From: Weissella coleopterorum
GTDB lineage: Bacteria; Bacillota; Bacilli; Lactobacillales; Lactobacillaceae
Length of the DNA stretch: 64,000 nt
Reading direction: 5' to 3'
NCBI RefSeq assembly: GCF_011304355.1
Contig: NZ_CP049888.1
Location: 620,001-684,000, forward strand
The translations under genes and the position numbers were made by a program. The notes under the pieces were generated by a model. That model had not been told where the DNA came from. It did not search any database and worked only from the letters and a program-made list of their open reading frames with translations. Below are positions 36,202-47,200 of the stretch, one piece after another (position 1 is the stretch's first letter; every line of letters starts with the position of its first letter).

Positions 36202-36377
36202 TTGATGAAAATCCGATAGAAAAACACATAACACAACAAAAAAACGATATTAATAAAGAAGCCAAGTTAAAAAGAAAGCATAAAAAAAGAAATGCTTTAG
36301 CGATTGGAACTTCATTGGTATTGCTATCAGGAATTGTAATTAGTATTGTACGAATTTTGTTAAATGTCGTGCATTAA
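36198..36377 (+). CDS. Small SecE/Asp4-like membrane protein of the accessory Sec system
   Basis: A 59-residue protein read by hand: it starts MIDENPIEKHITQQ, becomes strongly basic (KLKRKHKKRN, residues 23-32), and ends in a single membrane helix (LAIGTSLVLLSGIVISIVRIL, about 34-54). It overlaps the gtfB stop by four bases (ATGA) and precedes secY2. Charged N-terminus plus one helix is the layout of SecE, and streptococcal accessory Sec loci carry small Asp4/Asp5 genes next to gtfB with SecE/SecG-like roles. Identity as the SecE-like partner of SecY2 is inference from layout and position. Confidence 0.75.
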   Translation: MIDENPIEKHITQQKNDINKEAKLKRKHKKRNALAIGTSLVLLSGIVISIVRILLNVVH

Positions 36378-36409
36378 TGATGTTGATACGAAAGTAGTTG
36401 AACGAATTT

Positions 36410-37558
36410 ATGATATTAAAAAACACGTATAAAAGAATTGCTGTAAAAAAAGTAATGTTTTCAATGATGGTTATTTTAATTTATTTGTTGGGAAGTAACT
36501 TAGTATTGCCAGGGATAGACGCCCAAGCATTAATACAAATGATAAACCAAACACCAAACTTAGCATTCTCACTTAGCATGACAGGATTATCATTAGATCG
36601 CTTTTCTCTTTTATCAATCGGACTGGGACCTTGGATGTCGGCTTTGATTTTATGGCGTGTGTTTACCGTAACTAAAATTTTCAATATTGATAATCTTACG
36701 AATCGACAAAGCTATCGGTTGAAATTTGGATTTAGTTTAATAATCGGGACTATTCAAAGTATTAGCATTATTGATCAAATAAGTCTAAAACCAGGATCCA
36801 TAATGGCGAATAAGTTTTGGTTAATATTAATCTTGTTGGCTGGTTTGTCGATATTAATTTGGTTAGGAAATCTTAACATGCAGTATGGTGTTGGGGGAGC
36901 GACGATCATCATTTTAATTAGTATGATTCGAAGTTGGCCCAAAAAGATCAGTGATTATTTATCCGTTCAACATTTGGATTGGCAACTAATGTTACAGATT
37001 ATTGTATTTTTGATCTTAATATATATTTTTTCTTTTATAATCATTTACTTTTTTAATGGTCAAATCAGATTACCACTAATGCACATTATGTTGAACAACA
37101 AATATGCAGCACAATCATATTTGCCAATTCCGACGAATCCAGCTGGTGGAATGCCATTTATGTATAGTTTCAGCATCATGTTACTACCACAGTATCTACT
37201 ATTCATTTTGAAAATGATGTTTAAAAATAACGATTTAATTATGGAACTTTACAGAGATGTTCAGTTAGACCACCCACTAGGTGTTGGATTGTTAATTGTA
37301 ACGATTATTTTACTTAGTTATGGATTCGCGTATGTAAATATTGACTATCAAGAAATCGCAAAAAACTTAAAGAAGAGTGGCGATTATTTTTTGAATGTTT
37401 ACCCCGGTAAAAATACAGAGAAATTTTTGTCCGATAAGATTTTTGTGATGGCAACGATTGGAGCATGCTTTAATGCCTTGGTTATTGGAGTACCGATGTT
37501 TATTGGTATTTATAACCCGGGGTTAATATCTGGGCATATTTTGTACCAACGTGGCTGA
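36410..37558 (+). CDS. secY2: Accessory Sec translocase channel SecY2, C-terminal frameshift
   Basis: As read, 382 residues with nine or so membrane helices. The start ILKNTYKRIAVKKVMFSMMVILIYLLGSNLVLPGI matches SecY; LSIGLGPWMSALILWR is the plug/TM2b region and the QSYLPIPTNPAGGMPFMYSFSIMLLP segment is also SecY2-like. The frame stops at TGA 37556 after LYQRG, before TM10. The missing end is present in another frame up to 37638 (see next entry). TTG 36398 is an alternative start; neither has a good ribosome binding site. It forms the membrane channel for the adhesin. The frameshift is either real, making the channel truncated, or a sequence error. Confidence 0.88.
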   Translation: MILKNTYKRIAVKKVMFSMMVILIYLLGSNLVLPGIDAQALIQMINQTPNLAFSLSMTGLSLDRFSLLSIGLGPWMSALILWRVFTVTKIFNIDNLTNRQSYRLKFGFSLIIGTIQSISIIDQISLKPGSIMANKFWLILILLAGLSILIWLGNLNMQYGVGGATIIILISMIRSWPKKISDYLSVQHLDWQLMLQIIVFLILIYIFSFIIIYFFNGQIRLPLMHIMLNNKYAAQSYLPIPTNPAGGMPFMYSFSIMLLPQYLLFILKMMFKNNDLIMELYRDVQLDHPLGVGLLIVTIILLSYGFAYVNIDYQEIAKNLKKSGDYFLNVYPGKNTEKFLSDKIFVMATIGACFNALVIGVPMFIGIYNPGLISGHILYQRG

Positions 37559-37638
37559 TACTACTTATTTTGATGCAAGAAATATTGAAACAAATTACCA
37601 CATTATATGCGCGCGATAATTATCAGGAATTTATATAG
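37519..37638 (+). other. Detached C-terminal coding end of secY2
   Basis: In the frame one base back from secY2 the sequence reads GVNIWAYFVPTWLILLILMQ and continues EILKQITTLYARDNYQEFI before TAG at 37636-37638. This is the expected last helix and tail of a SecY (compare the family ending ...KQIE..L..R.Y..FI). One extra G in the CCCGGGG run at 37516-37522 would rejoin it and give a protein of about 409 residues, the usual SecY2 length. Confidence 0.75.
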
Positions 37639-37696
37639 CCATAAAGTTGAGGCCAATAAATAATGTGAGCAACAATTTTAGGGATTGGAGAATATG

Positions 37697-39274
37697 ATGA
37701 TAACTTTTATTCCGGCATGGCGAGGTGAAACGACTAATAATGTTTCATCGGATGATTTAATTGGTCAAATTAAGGCATTTATGTTTAGTGATACAGAATA
37801 TCAGATTTTAGTTAGTAACTATATGCCTAACTTAAGATATTTTTTACACAAGTATGGATTGTTAGAAAGTAATTATTGGAATCTTTTTGATGAGTTGCAA
37901 GGTTTTAGTGAGGTGTCACAGCGAAAAATTGAAATTAGTGATTTAAGATTAGACAAAAATTTAAGTTACTTCTACACGCCATTCAATATCTTAGGATACA
38001 GAAATGGTAAAAAGATAGTTGCGATTAGAGTAGGCGATGCAGGACAAGTGGCTGAAGTCTTTCATTACCAAAATGAAGTTTTAAAGTTAGTGGACGTCTA
38101 CGATGATCGGGGGATTCTTTCAAGTCAAAAAGAATTTACTAATGGTCAGCTACATGTAACGAAATATCTAGATAAGAATGGTATTTGGATATTCCAGGAG
38201 CGTGCAAAAGATGGAGAAATTCAGGTTAATGTAGTGCATCCGCATGGATTATCTTTAAAGCGATATGAAACATTAGGAAAGTTAAGACAGGAATTAATAG
38301 AAGCTAGATTGCAGAAATTATCGAGCGATGATCAAATCATTATTTCGGTAACTGATCAAAACGTTAATTTTTTAAGAAAAACAGCGTTTATTAAGCAAAT
38401 GACATTGTCGATTTTTAGAGACAGGCTAAGTTTGGCGCAAAAAGATAGCAAAAGAGTTTCTGATCTGGTGAAGAATGCGCATAACGTTATTGTTGATAGA
38501 CGAAAAACGTTTGATGATGTGGTTGAGGTATTAGGGCATCAAGATAATATATATCAAATTAGTCCGTATGACACACGCTTTAAGTTAGGGATTAGTAATG
38601 AGTTAAAAGAAGAAATTATCTATTTTGATAGTGCAAACATTACCGAACTGACATTCAAGACGGCCATGCAAGAAATGATTGAATTTATCATTAAAGAAAA
38701 GGGTATAGATAATTCGAAACGAGAATTCAAAATTATCATTCGGCATTTGAATGGGAGTGAGATCAAGTTAAAAGGCATTGTTGGAGGCATTTTTAATGAA
38801 ATGTATCCAGATGAGTATGAGTTGATCAGTCAATTATCACCCAAAGCAGGTGAAAACACGTTGGATGAGACAGTTGTTGAGGCTTTAGATGAAAAAGTTC
38901 AAGTAATTATGCAGACAATGAATCAGATTGAGTTTTTCACGCTAAATTCAGATGACGAACTTTTTAAAATTTTAGAAGGTGCGCGATTGATTATCGATAT
39001 GTCAGATGATCCAGACCTATTCACACAAATTGCCGCCATTAGTGCGGGAATTCCACAAATTAATAGTGTTGATAACGAGTATGTATTGGATCAGAAGAAT
39101 GGTTTGATTTTACCATCGATAACAGAATTGAAGAATGGTCTTTCGTACTATTTAAATGAACTGAAACATTGGCAGGAAGCACAAGTATATGCGGCAAAAC
39201 AGATCAAAAAATATTCAGGAAATGAATTAAAAAAACAACTATTACAGATAGTAGCAGGTCAAGATAATGGTTAA
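37697..39274 (+). CDS. asp1: Accessory Sec system protein Asp1
   Basis: 525 residues, Asp1 family (start MITFIPAWRG). Structural work on streptococcal homologues shows Asp1 to have a GT-B-like fold without a catalytic site; with Asp2 and Asp3 it forms a complex that binds the adhesin and SecA2. I prefer ATG 37697, six bases after GGAG, over ATG 37694 or TTG 37685. It overlaps asp2 by eight bases (ATGGTTAA). Confidence 0.88.
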   Translation: MITFIPAWRGETTNNVSSDDLIGQIKAFMFSDTEYQILVSNYMPNLRYFLHKYGLLESNYWNLFDELQGFSEVSQRKIEISDLRLDKNLSYFYTPFNILGYRNGKKIVAIRVGDAGQVAEVFHYQNEVLKLVDVYDDRGILSSQKEFTNGQLHVTKYLDKNGIWIFQERAKDGEIQVNVVHPHGLSLKRYETLGKLRQELIEARLQKLSSDDQIIISVTDQNVNFLRKTAFIKQMTLSIFRDRLSLAQKDSKRVSDLVKNAHNVIVDRRKTFDDVVEVLGHQDNIYQISPYDTRFKLGISNELKEEIIYFDSANITELTFKTAMQEMIEFIIKEKGIDNSKREFKIIIRHLNGSEIKLKGIVGGIFNEMYPDEYELISQLSPKAGENTLDETVVEALDEKVQVIMQTMNQIEFFTLNSDDELFKILEGARLIIDMSDDPDLFTQIAAISAGIPQINSVDNEYVLDQKNGLILPSITELKNGLSYYLNELKHWQEAQVYAAKQIKKYSGNELKKQLLQIVAGQDNG

Positions 39275-40811
39275 GAAAATAAAAGTGTTGCAGGTTGGGC
39301 CCGAGAATTGGGCGAATACAGTTGACCTGATTAATAGTAGTGAGGAATTGAGCTGGAATTATTTAGATAATGAAGGAATTAGTGAATCAGAACTAAAACA
39401 AGTGTTATCTAAAGTTAAAAAGCGGACGTTTAGTGTGGTGGTCTTTTCCGGGATAGTTAAGCAAGAGCTATTCCAAAAACTTGAAAAAGCCGTTGAAGCT
39501 TATAGTTTGATAATTGATAAGAAATTACAACAGGATGAGATATTAGCAAGTCAGATTGATGAACTCAAAAAACCATTTTATATGGATTTCATTCAGCCAG
39601 AAGAGGTTGTTAGAACGATACGAGAAGATTTTTTTTCAGGTCAAATGGGGTCCAAGTTACATACAACGGCGATGATCGTAAATCCCGAATTTACGGGAGC
39701 AAGTCAATTAGAAGGTGAAGCTTACTTAGAACTTGAAGGCGATTTTTCAGAACTATTAGACCAGCAATTGTTAACTTGGCAATATAACGTAGGTATGTAT
39801 CAACGTTCAAAAAATATGTGGTTAGAGTTTAGTCATTCTGATGATGTGACGATTGAAATGGATGTCGCAAAGATTATTGAAGGAACCGATCAAATCAGTG
39901 AAATTCTGACGATGACAGAAAGTGAATTTAGTGAAGGATTTGACATCGATTACGATGGAAAAATAGGTTACATTACGATTTCAATTCGAGCAAAGGGACA
40001 GGGAAATTTAAAGATTGGTCCTTTGCATTTTAGAGATACGAGGCATGAATACGGCGAGTTCATCTTAGGTGGTAAAAAGATAAGTGATGTGAATAACCAA
40101 GAGCTATTTTATTACTTTAATCCGGGCGATTTAAAGCCACCACTAACCGTATATTTTTCTGGATATCGATCAGCTGAGGGTTTTGAAGGCTTCTTTATGA
40201 TGAAAAGCCTAGGGAGTCCGTTTCTATTAATAACGGATCCAAGACTTGAAGGTGGATCCTTTTACATGGGGAGTCAAGAATTAGAGGACAAACTAGTGAA
40301 GGTCGTTGAAAAAACTTTAGATGAATTACAGTTCCAAAAAGATGAACTGATTTTATCTGGGTTATCAATGGGGACGTATGGATCTTTGTATTATGCGAAT
40401 CGGCTTAGGCCAAGTTATGTGATTATTGGAAAACCGTTAGCGAGTGTAGGAACGATTGCGACAAATGAAACGTTAATTCGACCAGGTGGATTTCCGACAT
40501 CGTTTGATATTTTAAATTCCTTGATGGGTGATTTATCACAAAAGAGTGCGGAACAATTAAATAAACGATTTTGGCAGACTTTTGAAGCCGGAGATTACAC
40601 GAAGACTGAATTTATTATTTCGTATATGAAAAATGATGATTATGACGTGAATGCCTATCCTAAGATAGCGCAGATAATGTCAGAGAAAAAAGGAACTTTG
40701 ATAGGCAAGGGAATACCCGGACGACATAATGATAATTCGCAAGCGATTAATCAATGGTTTATCAACCAGTATAAAAGAATCTTGAGTGAAAAATATAATA
40801 GGGAAGATTAA
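39267..40811 (+). CDS. asp2: Accessory Sec system protein Asp2 (GlcNAc O-acetyltransferase)
   Basis: 514 residues. The C-terminal half is an alpha/beta-hydrolase-like domain with the nucleophile motif SGLSMG (serine near residue 367) and a histidine in GRHND (near 487), the layout of Asp2 enzymes that acetylate GlcNAc on the adhesin and also aid transport. The N-terminal half carries beta-rich modules (about residues 130-290). YFNPGDLKPPLTVYFSGYRSAEGFEGFFMMK is the most typical stretch. The putative triad appears intact. Confidence 0.9.
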   Translation: MVKKIKVLQVGPENWANTVDLINSSEELSWNYLDNEGISESELKQVLSKVKKRTFSVVVFSGIVKQELFQKLEKAVEAYSLIIDKKLQQDEILASQIDELKKPFYMDFIQPEEVVRTIREDFFSGQMGSKLHTTAMIVNPEFTGASQLEGEAYLELEGDFSELLDQQLLTWQYNVGMYQRSKNMWLEFSHSDDVTIEMDVAKIIEGTDQISEILTMTESEFSEGFDIDYDGKIGYITISIRAKGQGNLKIGPLHFRDTRHEYGEFILGGKKISDVNNQELFYYFNPGDLKPPLTVYFSGYRSAEGFEGFFMMKSLGSPFLLITDPRLEGGSFYMGSQELEDKLVKVVEKTLDELQFQKDELILSGLSMGTYGSLYYANRLRPSYVIIGKPLASVGTIATNETLIRPGGFPTSFDILNSLMGDLSQKSAEQLNKRFWQTFEAGDYTKTEFIISYMKNDDYDVNAYPKIAQIMSEKKGTLIGKGIPGRHNDNSQAINQWFINQYKRILSEKYNRED

Positions 40812-40815
40812 TAAA

Positions 40816-41280
40816 ATGGAGTTTGAAATCAAGTGGGTTCCAGAATTAATGGATTTTTATAAATATGGCTCAAAAATAGCCTTTGACGCTCAAGGAGATG
40901 TGCTTTTTATCAATCCGTTGATGCCAGCGGGGACAGAGATTGTCAAATGGCAATCGAATCCATTTTATCAAGGGGCCAGGACCTTACTGCAGTTGCCATT
41001 ATTAAAGAGAAAGATGGAATATGAACTGGAAGTAGGCTTAGAAAGCATTCCGGCCATGAGTGCATTGGTAATGATTGTATATTTTGATCGGTATGGACAT
41101 CGAATTGGGTCTAAGATTTTGGACCTTAAAGGGGGTGATATTACTTATCCAGAAAAAGCATATACCTATGAAATCAGAGTAATTAATAAGGGGGCACAGG
41201 AGATAAGGTTTGAAAAAATAACGATTAGAACCAAAGAAGAAAAGAAGGAAGACAACACAACGGAGGAAATCCATGGATAA
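40816..41280 (+). CDS. asp3: Accessory Sec system protein Asp3
   Basis: 154 residues with the Asp3 beta-sandwich type sequence ([45 protein letters not shown] core). Asp3 holds the Asp1-Asp2-Asp3 complex together and resembles carbohydrate-binding modules. ATG 40816 follows GGGAAG by nine bases and the asp2 stop by four. The upstream GTG 40786 is rejected because it lies inside asp2 without need. Its stop overlaps the adhesin start by eight bases. Confidence 0.87.
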   Translation: MEFEIKWVPELMDFYKYGSKIAFDAQGDVLFINPLMPAGTEIVKWQSNPFYQGARTLLQLPLLKRKMEYELEVGLESIPAMSALVMIVYFDRYGHRIGSKILDLKGGDITYPEKAYTYEIRVINKGAQEIRFEKITIRTKEEKKEDNTTEEIHG

Positions 41281-44200
41281 GAAGAAAAAGAAAGGGCTAG
41301 TCAAACAGATAACCCGGTTTAAGTTATATAAATCCGGTAAGATGTGGCTAGTCAGTGGAATGACCAATTTTAGTTGGTTAAATTTATCAAAAAAAGATGC
41401 GGCGAGTAGTCGAGTAAACGGAGAAATCCAGACAAATAGCTATCAACAGTTGTATGAGACGGCAGATGATGTCCCCAAAGACGTACAACAGAAGTTAAAG
41501 TTATTAGCAGGAGTGGCTGCAGGGTTAGGATTTGGGATCAGCCAACAAGGGCATGCGTCGGCGGAAGAAGTAGGTGGAGCGAAGAATGCGGCGACGGAAA
41601 AGAAAGTCACGACAGACGCTTTAGTACAAAAGGATAGTGTAGGGATCAAGCTGCAGGGGAGTGAAGCGGACTCTACAACAACATCAACGAGCGAGAAGCA
41701 GGCCCAAAAGTCTGAGTCTTTAGATGAAAACAACAACTCAAAAGACACTATGGATACAAGCGAACGGGAAATTCCCAGTAGTGTTTTTGAAGGATATAAA
41801 TTAGAGAATAAGACTGAAAAGGTAGGTATTAATAGAGGAGAGATACAGATTGAAGTTACTTTTTCATATAATGCCAAGACCGGAAAAGTAACCGTGTATG
41901 TAGTAAATGATTCAGATAAAGATAGTATTATTTCTACAGGTTCTCGTAAAATTAATATTAAAATTAATGGTCAGATAGTAAAGACAGTAACTTTAAAAAA
42001 TAATGGAGGATCTACCTCATTTGAATTAAATCCCGATGAATGGAATTCTGATGATCCAATATGGTTATGGGGACTTGAAGATACAAAAAGTGGTAATAGT
42101 GTAGAAGTAGGAACTGGTAATTGGTATTCTGAATCTACTTCAGACTCTGAATCGGTTCATGTATCTGAATCTGAATCTCAATCAGAACATGATCGTCCAG
42201 ATACCACATCAGAATCACGAAGTACATCAACGTCATTATCGGATTCAAAATCCGCATCCACATCTGTTTCAAAGTCTGATTCGACAGTTGATTCAACGTC
42301 AGATAGTGGGTCAAAGTCATTATCAACGAGTTCATCTGAATCACTATCAGATGTAGTTTCAGATTCAAAATCTGCATCGGATTCATTGTCAGATAGTGTG
42401 TCAGATTCACAGTCATTAGTAGATTCAAGTAGTGATTCATTATCGCATTCACTTTCAAGTTCAGATTCGATTAGTGATTCAGCGAGTCTATCGGACTTTG
42501 TCTCTGTGTCAGATTCAGATTCAACATCACTCTCGAATTCAGGTCGCGAATCAGCGAGCGATTCGGCGAGTGAATCAGTATCAATAAGTGATTCAGGACG
42601 GAATTCAGCGAGCGACTCAAGTAGCGAATCAGTATCGATAAGCGATTCTCAACGAGATTCATTAAGCGATTCTGGATCTGTATCAAGCTCAATGAGCGAT
42701 TCAGATTCGGCATCAATGAGTACATCGGTGAGTGAATCAACATCAATTTCAGATTCAAGTCGGGATTCAAGTAGTGACTCAGCCTCGGATTCATTAGAAT
42801 CAAATTCACATCGTGATTCGATTAGTGATTCAGCCAGTGATTCGGGTTCAATTTCAGGATCAGAATCAGTGAGTGATTCAATGTCGGCCAGTGAATCAAA
42901 TAAGAATTCAAGTTCGGATTCGAGTTCAGAGAGTGCTTCGCATAGTCATTCCACTTCAACATCGGATTCAGATGAAGCGTCACGCAGTGAATCAACGAGT
43001 GATTCAGCGAGTGACTCAAGTAGTGACTCAAGTAGTGACTCAACTTCTTATTCGGATTCAGGTTCAAATTCGCATTCTAACAGTGATTCAGTATCTGATT
43101 CAATTTCAGTATCTGATTCAGGTCGAGAATCAAGTAGTGAATCAGCTTCAACTTCGTTAGAATCAAATTCTGAACGAGATTCAAGTAGTGATTCAGCGAG
43201 TGATTCAAGTTCGCAGTCTGCAAGCCAATCAGCGAGTGATTCGACATCTAAGTCTGATTCCAATGACGATTCACGTTCAGAATCGACATCAGCGTCAGAT
43301 TCAGGCCGAGATTCATTGAGCGATTCATTGTCAGATAGCACTTCCGATAGTGAATTAAATAGTGATTCAGTGAGTGATTCAATGAGTGATTCAAGTTCCG
43401 GGAGCGACTCAGAACGAGATTCAAGCAGTGAATCGGCAAGTGAATCAGGCTCAACTTCTGACTCTAATCGTGACTCAAGTAGTGACTCAGCTAGTGAATC
43501 AGGCTCAATCTCAGATTCAGGCTCAATCAGTACGTCAGTATCGCAATCTGATTCAAGTCGGGATTCAAGTAGTGATTCAAGTAGTGACTCAAGTTCAAAT
43601 AGTGATTCACAACGAGATTCATTAAGCGATTCAAATAGTGATTCAAGCTCAAATAGTGATTCAACCTCAACATCAAAGAGTGATTCGGCATCAATTTCAG
43701 AATCAAAGAGTGAATCACACCGAGATTCAAGCAGTGATTCAGCCTCAGATTCATTAGAATCAAATTCAGATCATAATTCAGAGAGTGATTCCGCCTCAGA
43801 ATCAGGGTCAACATCGGCCTCAAATTCGGCCTCTGAATCAACGTCAAATAGTGATTCAAATGAGACATCTGGATCAGATTCAGCCTCTGAGAGTACGTCA
43901 ATTAGTGATTCAAACTCAAAGTCAGAATCAAGTAAAGATTCAGCGAGTGAGTCAGTGAGTGAATCAAACTCAACGTCAAGTTCAAACTCGGCGAGTGATT
44001 CAATATCAGTATCAGAATCAGGGACGAATTCAGGGTCAATGAGTGATTCGGCATCTGTTTCAACGTCAGGTTCTGAATCAAGTCGCGATTCGGCGAGTGA
44101 TTCGGCAAGTGACTCATTAGGCTCAAATTCGGATCGAGATTCGGCAAGTGACTCAGCGAGTGATTCAAGCTCACAATCATCGAGTCAATCCGCAAGTGAT

Positions 44201-47200
44201 TCGACATCTAAGTCAGAATCAAAGAGTGATTCACGATCAGAATCAGAATCGGGATCAGAATCACAACGCGATTCATTAAGTGATTCAATTTCAAGGAGTG
44301 AATCAAATAGTAATTCACAAAGTGGATCGACGAGTGATTCAATGAGTAACTCATTGTCCAATAGTGATTCACACCGAGATTCATTAAGTGATTCGATTAG
44401 TAACTCGGATTCAAGTAGTGACTCAAGTCGGGATTCAAGTAGCGAATCTGCATCAGAGTCAGGAAAGACATCAAGTAGTGATTCGGCTTCTGATTCAAGC
44501 TCAAATAGTGATTCACACCGGGATTCATTGAGTGATTCAAGTAGTGATTCAAGTTCAAACAGTGATTCACACCGAGATTCAAGCAGTGATTCAGCGAGTG
44601 ATTCAAGTTCGTTAAGTGATTCAAACTCAACGTCAAAGAGTGATTCAGCCTCAAGTTCAGAATCAACGAGTGATTCACAACGAGAATCAAGTAGTGATTC
44701 AGCGAGTGATTCATTAGAGTCAAATTCAGATCACAATTCTGCCAGTGATTCAGCGTCAGATTCAGGTTCAACATCGGCCTCAAATTCGGCATCGGAATCA
44801 ACTTCAAATAGTGTTTCAAATGAAACTTCAAGAAGTGACTCAGCGAGTGATTCAAGTTCAAATAGTGATTCAACATCAACGTCTGAATCAAATCAGAATT
44901 CAAAGAGTGAATCAGTGAGTGAATCAAACTCAACGTCAAGTTCAAACTCGGCGAGTGATTCGACTTCGGTATCTGAATCAGGTTCAAATTCAAATTCGGC
45001 GAGTGATTCAGCGAGTGATTCAAGCTCGATGTCAAGTTCTAGTTCACAAAGTGAATCAGACTCAGCGTCAAGTTCAAACTCAGGCTCAGAACCACTCGAA
45101 TCAGGAAGTGAATCCGATTCAGCAAGTGATTCAAGTTCGAATAGTGACTCAAGTCGAGATTCAAGTAGTGAATCAGCTTCGACGTCTGACTCAAAGAGCA
45201 CTTCAAACAGTGCATCAAGTAGTGAATCAGCATCAAGCTCAAACTCAAATTCAGATTCACACCGGGATTCATTGAGTGATTCAATTTCAACGAGTGACTC
45301 AAATAGTAGTTCACAAAGTGATTCAACGAGTGTGTCAAATAGTGATTCATTGTCAAATAGTGACTCACAACGAGATTCATTAAGTGATTCAAGCAGTAAT
45401 TCAGATTCAAGTAGTGACTCAAGTCGGGAATCAACAAGTGACTCAAGTAGTAATTCAAGTTCAATGTCACATCGTGATTCTGAATCAGAGTCATCAAGTG
45501 AATCGACATCGACAAGTGATTCACAACGGGATTCAAGTAGTGATTCAAGCAGTGACTCAAGTTCACTAAGTGACTCACAACGGGATTCAAGCAGTGATTC
45601 AACGAGTGATTCGAGTTCATTAAGTACTTCAGAATCAACGTCAAAGAGTGATTCAGTCTCAAGTTCAGAATCAACGAGTGATTCACAACGAGAATCAAGC
45701 AGTGATTCAGCGAGTGATTCATTAGAGTCAAATTCAGATCACAATTCCGCAAGTGATTCAGCCTCAGATTCAGGGTCAACATCGGCCTCAAATTCGGCCT
45801 CGGAATCAACTTCAAATAGTGATTCAAATGAGACATCTGGATCAGATTCAGCATCCGAGAGTGGATCAATCAGTGAGTCAAATTCGATTTCAGAATCAAA
45901 TAAAGATTCAGCGAGTGAGTCAGTGAGTGAATCAAACTCAACGTCAAGTTCAAACTCGGCGAGTGATTCAACTTCAGCATCCGAATCAGGTTCAAACTCA
46001 AATTCGGCGAGTGATTCAGCGAGTGATTCAAGCTCGATGTCAAGTTCTAGTTCACAAAGTGAATCAGACTCAGCGTCAAGTTCAAACTCAGGCTCAGAAC
46101 CACTCGAATCAGGAAGTGAATCAGATTCAGCAAGTGATTCAAGTTCGAATAGTGACTCAAGTCGAGATTCAAGTAGTGAATCAGCTTCGACGTCTGACTC
46201 AATGAGTGCCTCAAACAGTACTTCAAGTAGTGACTCAGCCTCAAGCTCAAATTCAAATAGTGACTCACACCGGGATTCATTGAGTGATTCAATTTCAACG
46301 AGTGAATCAAATAGTAATTCACAGAGTGATTCAACGAGCATGTCAATGAGCGACTCATTGTCAAATAGTGATTCACAACGAGATTCAATCAGCGATTCAA
46401 TCAGTAGCTCTGATTCAAGTAGTGACTCAAGTCGAAACTCAAGTAGTGATTCGGCCTCAGAATCAAGTCGGAATTCGGTTAGTGATTCTGATAGTGCATC
46501 AGCGTCAATCTCGACATCAACGAGTGACTCACACCGGGATTCAAGTAGTGATTCAAGTAGTGATTCAAGTTCACTAAGTGACTCACAACGAGATTCAAGC
46601 AGTGATTCAAGTAGTGATTCAAGTTCATTAAGTGATTCAAACTCAACATCAAAGAGTGATTCAGCCTCAAGTTCAGAATCAACGAGTGATTCACAACGGG
46701 ATTCAAGTAGTGATTCAGCGAGTGATTCATTAGAGTCAAATTCAGATCACAACTCCGCAAGTGATTCAGCCTCAGATTCAGGTTCAACATCGGCCTCAAA
46801 TTCGGCATCTGAATCAACTTCAAATAGTGGTTCGAATGAGACGTCTGGGTCAGAGTCAGCTTCTGAAAGCACATCAATGAGCGATTCAAGCTCAAACTCT
46901 GAATCAAATCAGAATTCAAAGAGTGAATCAGCAAGTGAATCAAACTCAACGTCAAGTTCAAACTCGGCCAGTGATTCAACTTCAGCATCGGAATCAAATT
47001 CAAATTCAGAAACACCAGAATCAGGAAGCGAGTCCGATTCATATAGTGATTCAAGTTCATTATCAGATTCACAGCGGGAATCTAACTCAGTTTCTGCAAG
47101 CGAGTCAGCTTCGGTAAGTGATTCAATGAGTGATTCGATTAGTACATCGATATCAGATTCAAGTTCAACATCTGGTTCACAAATGGAGTCATCATCAGAA

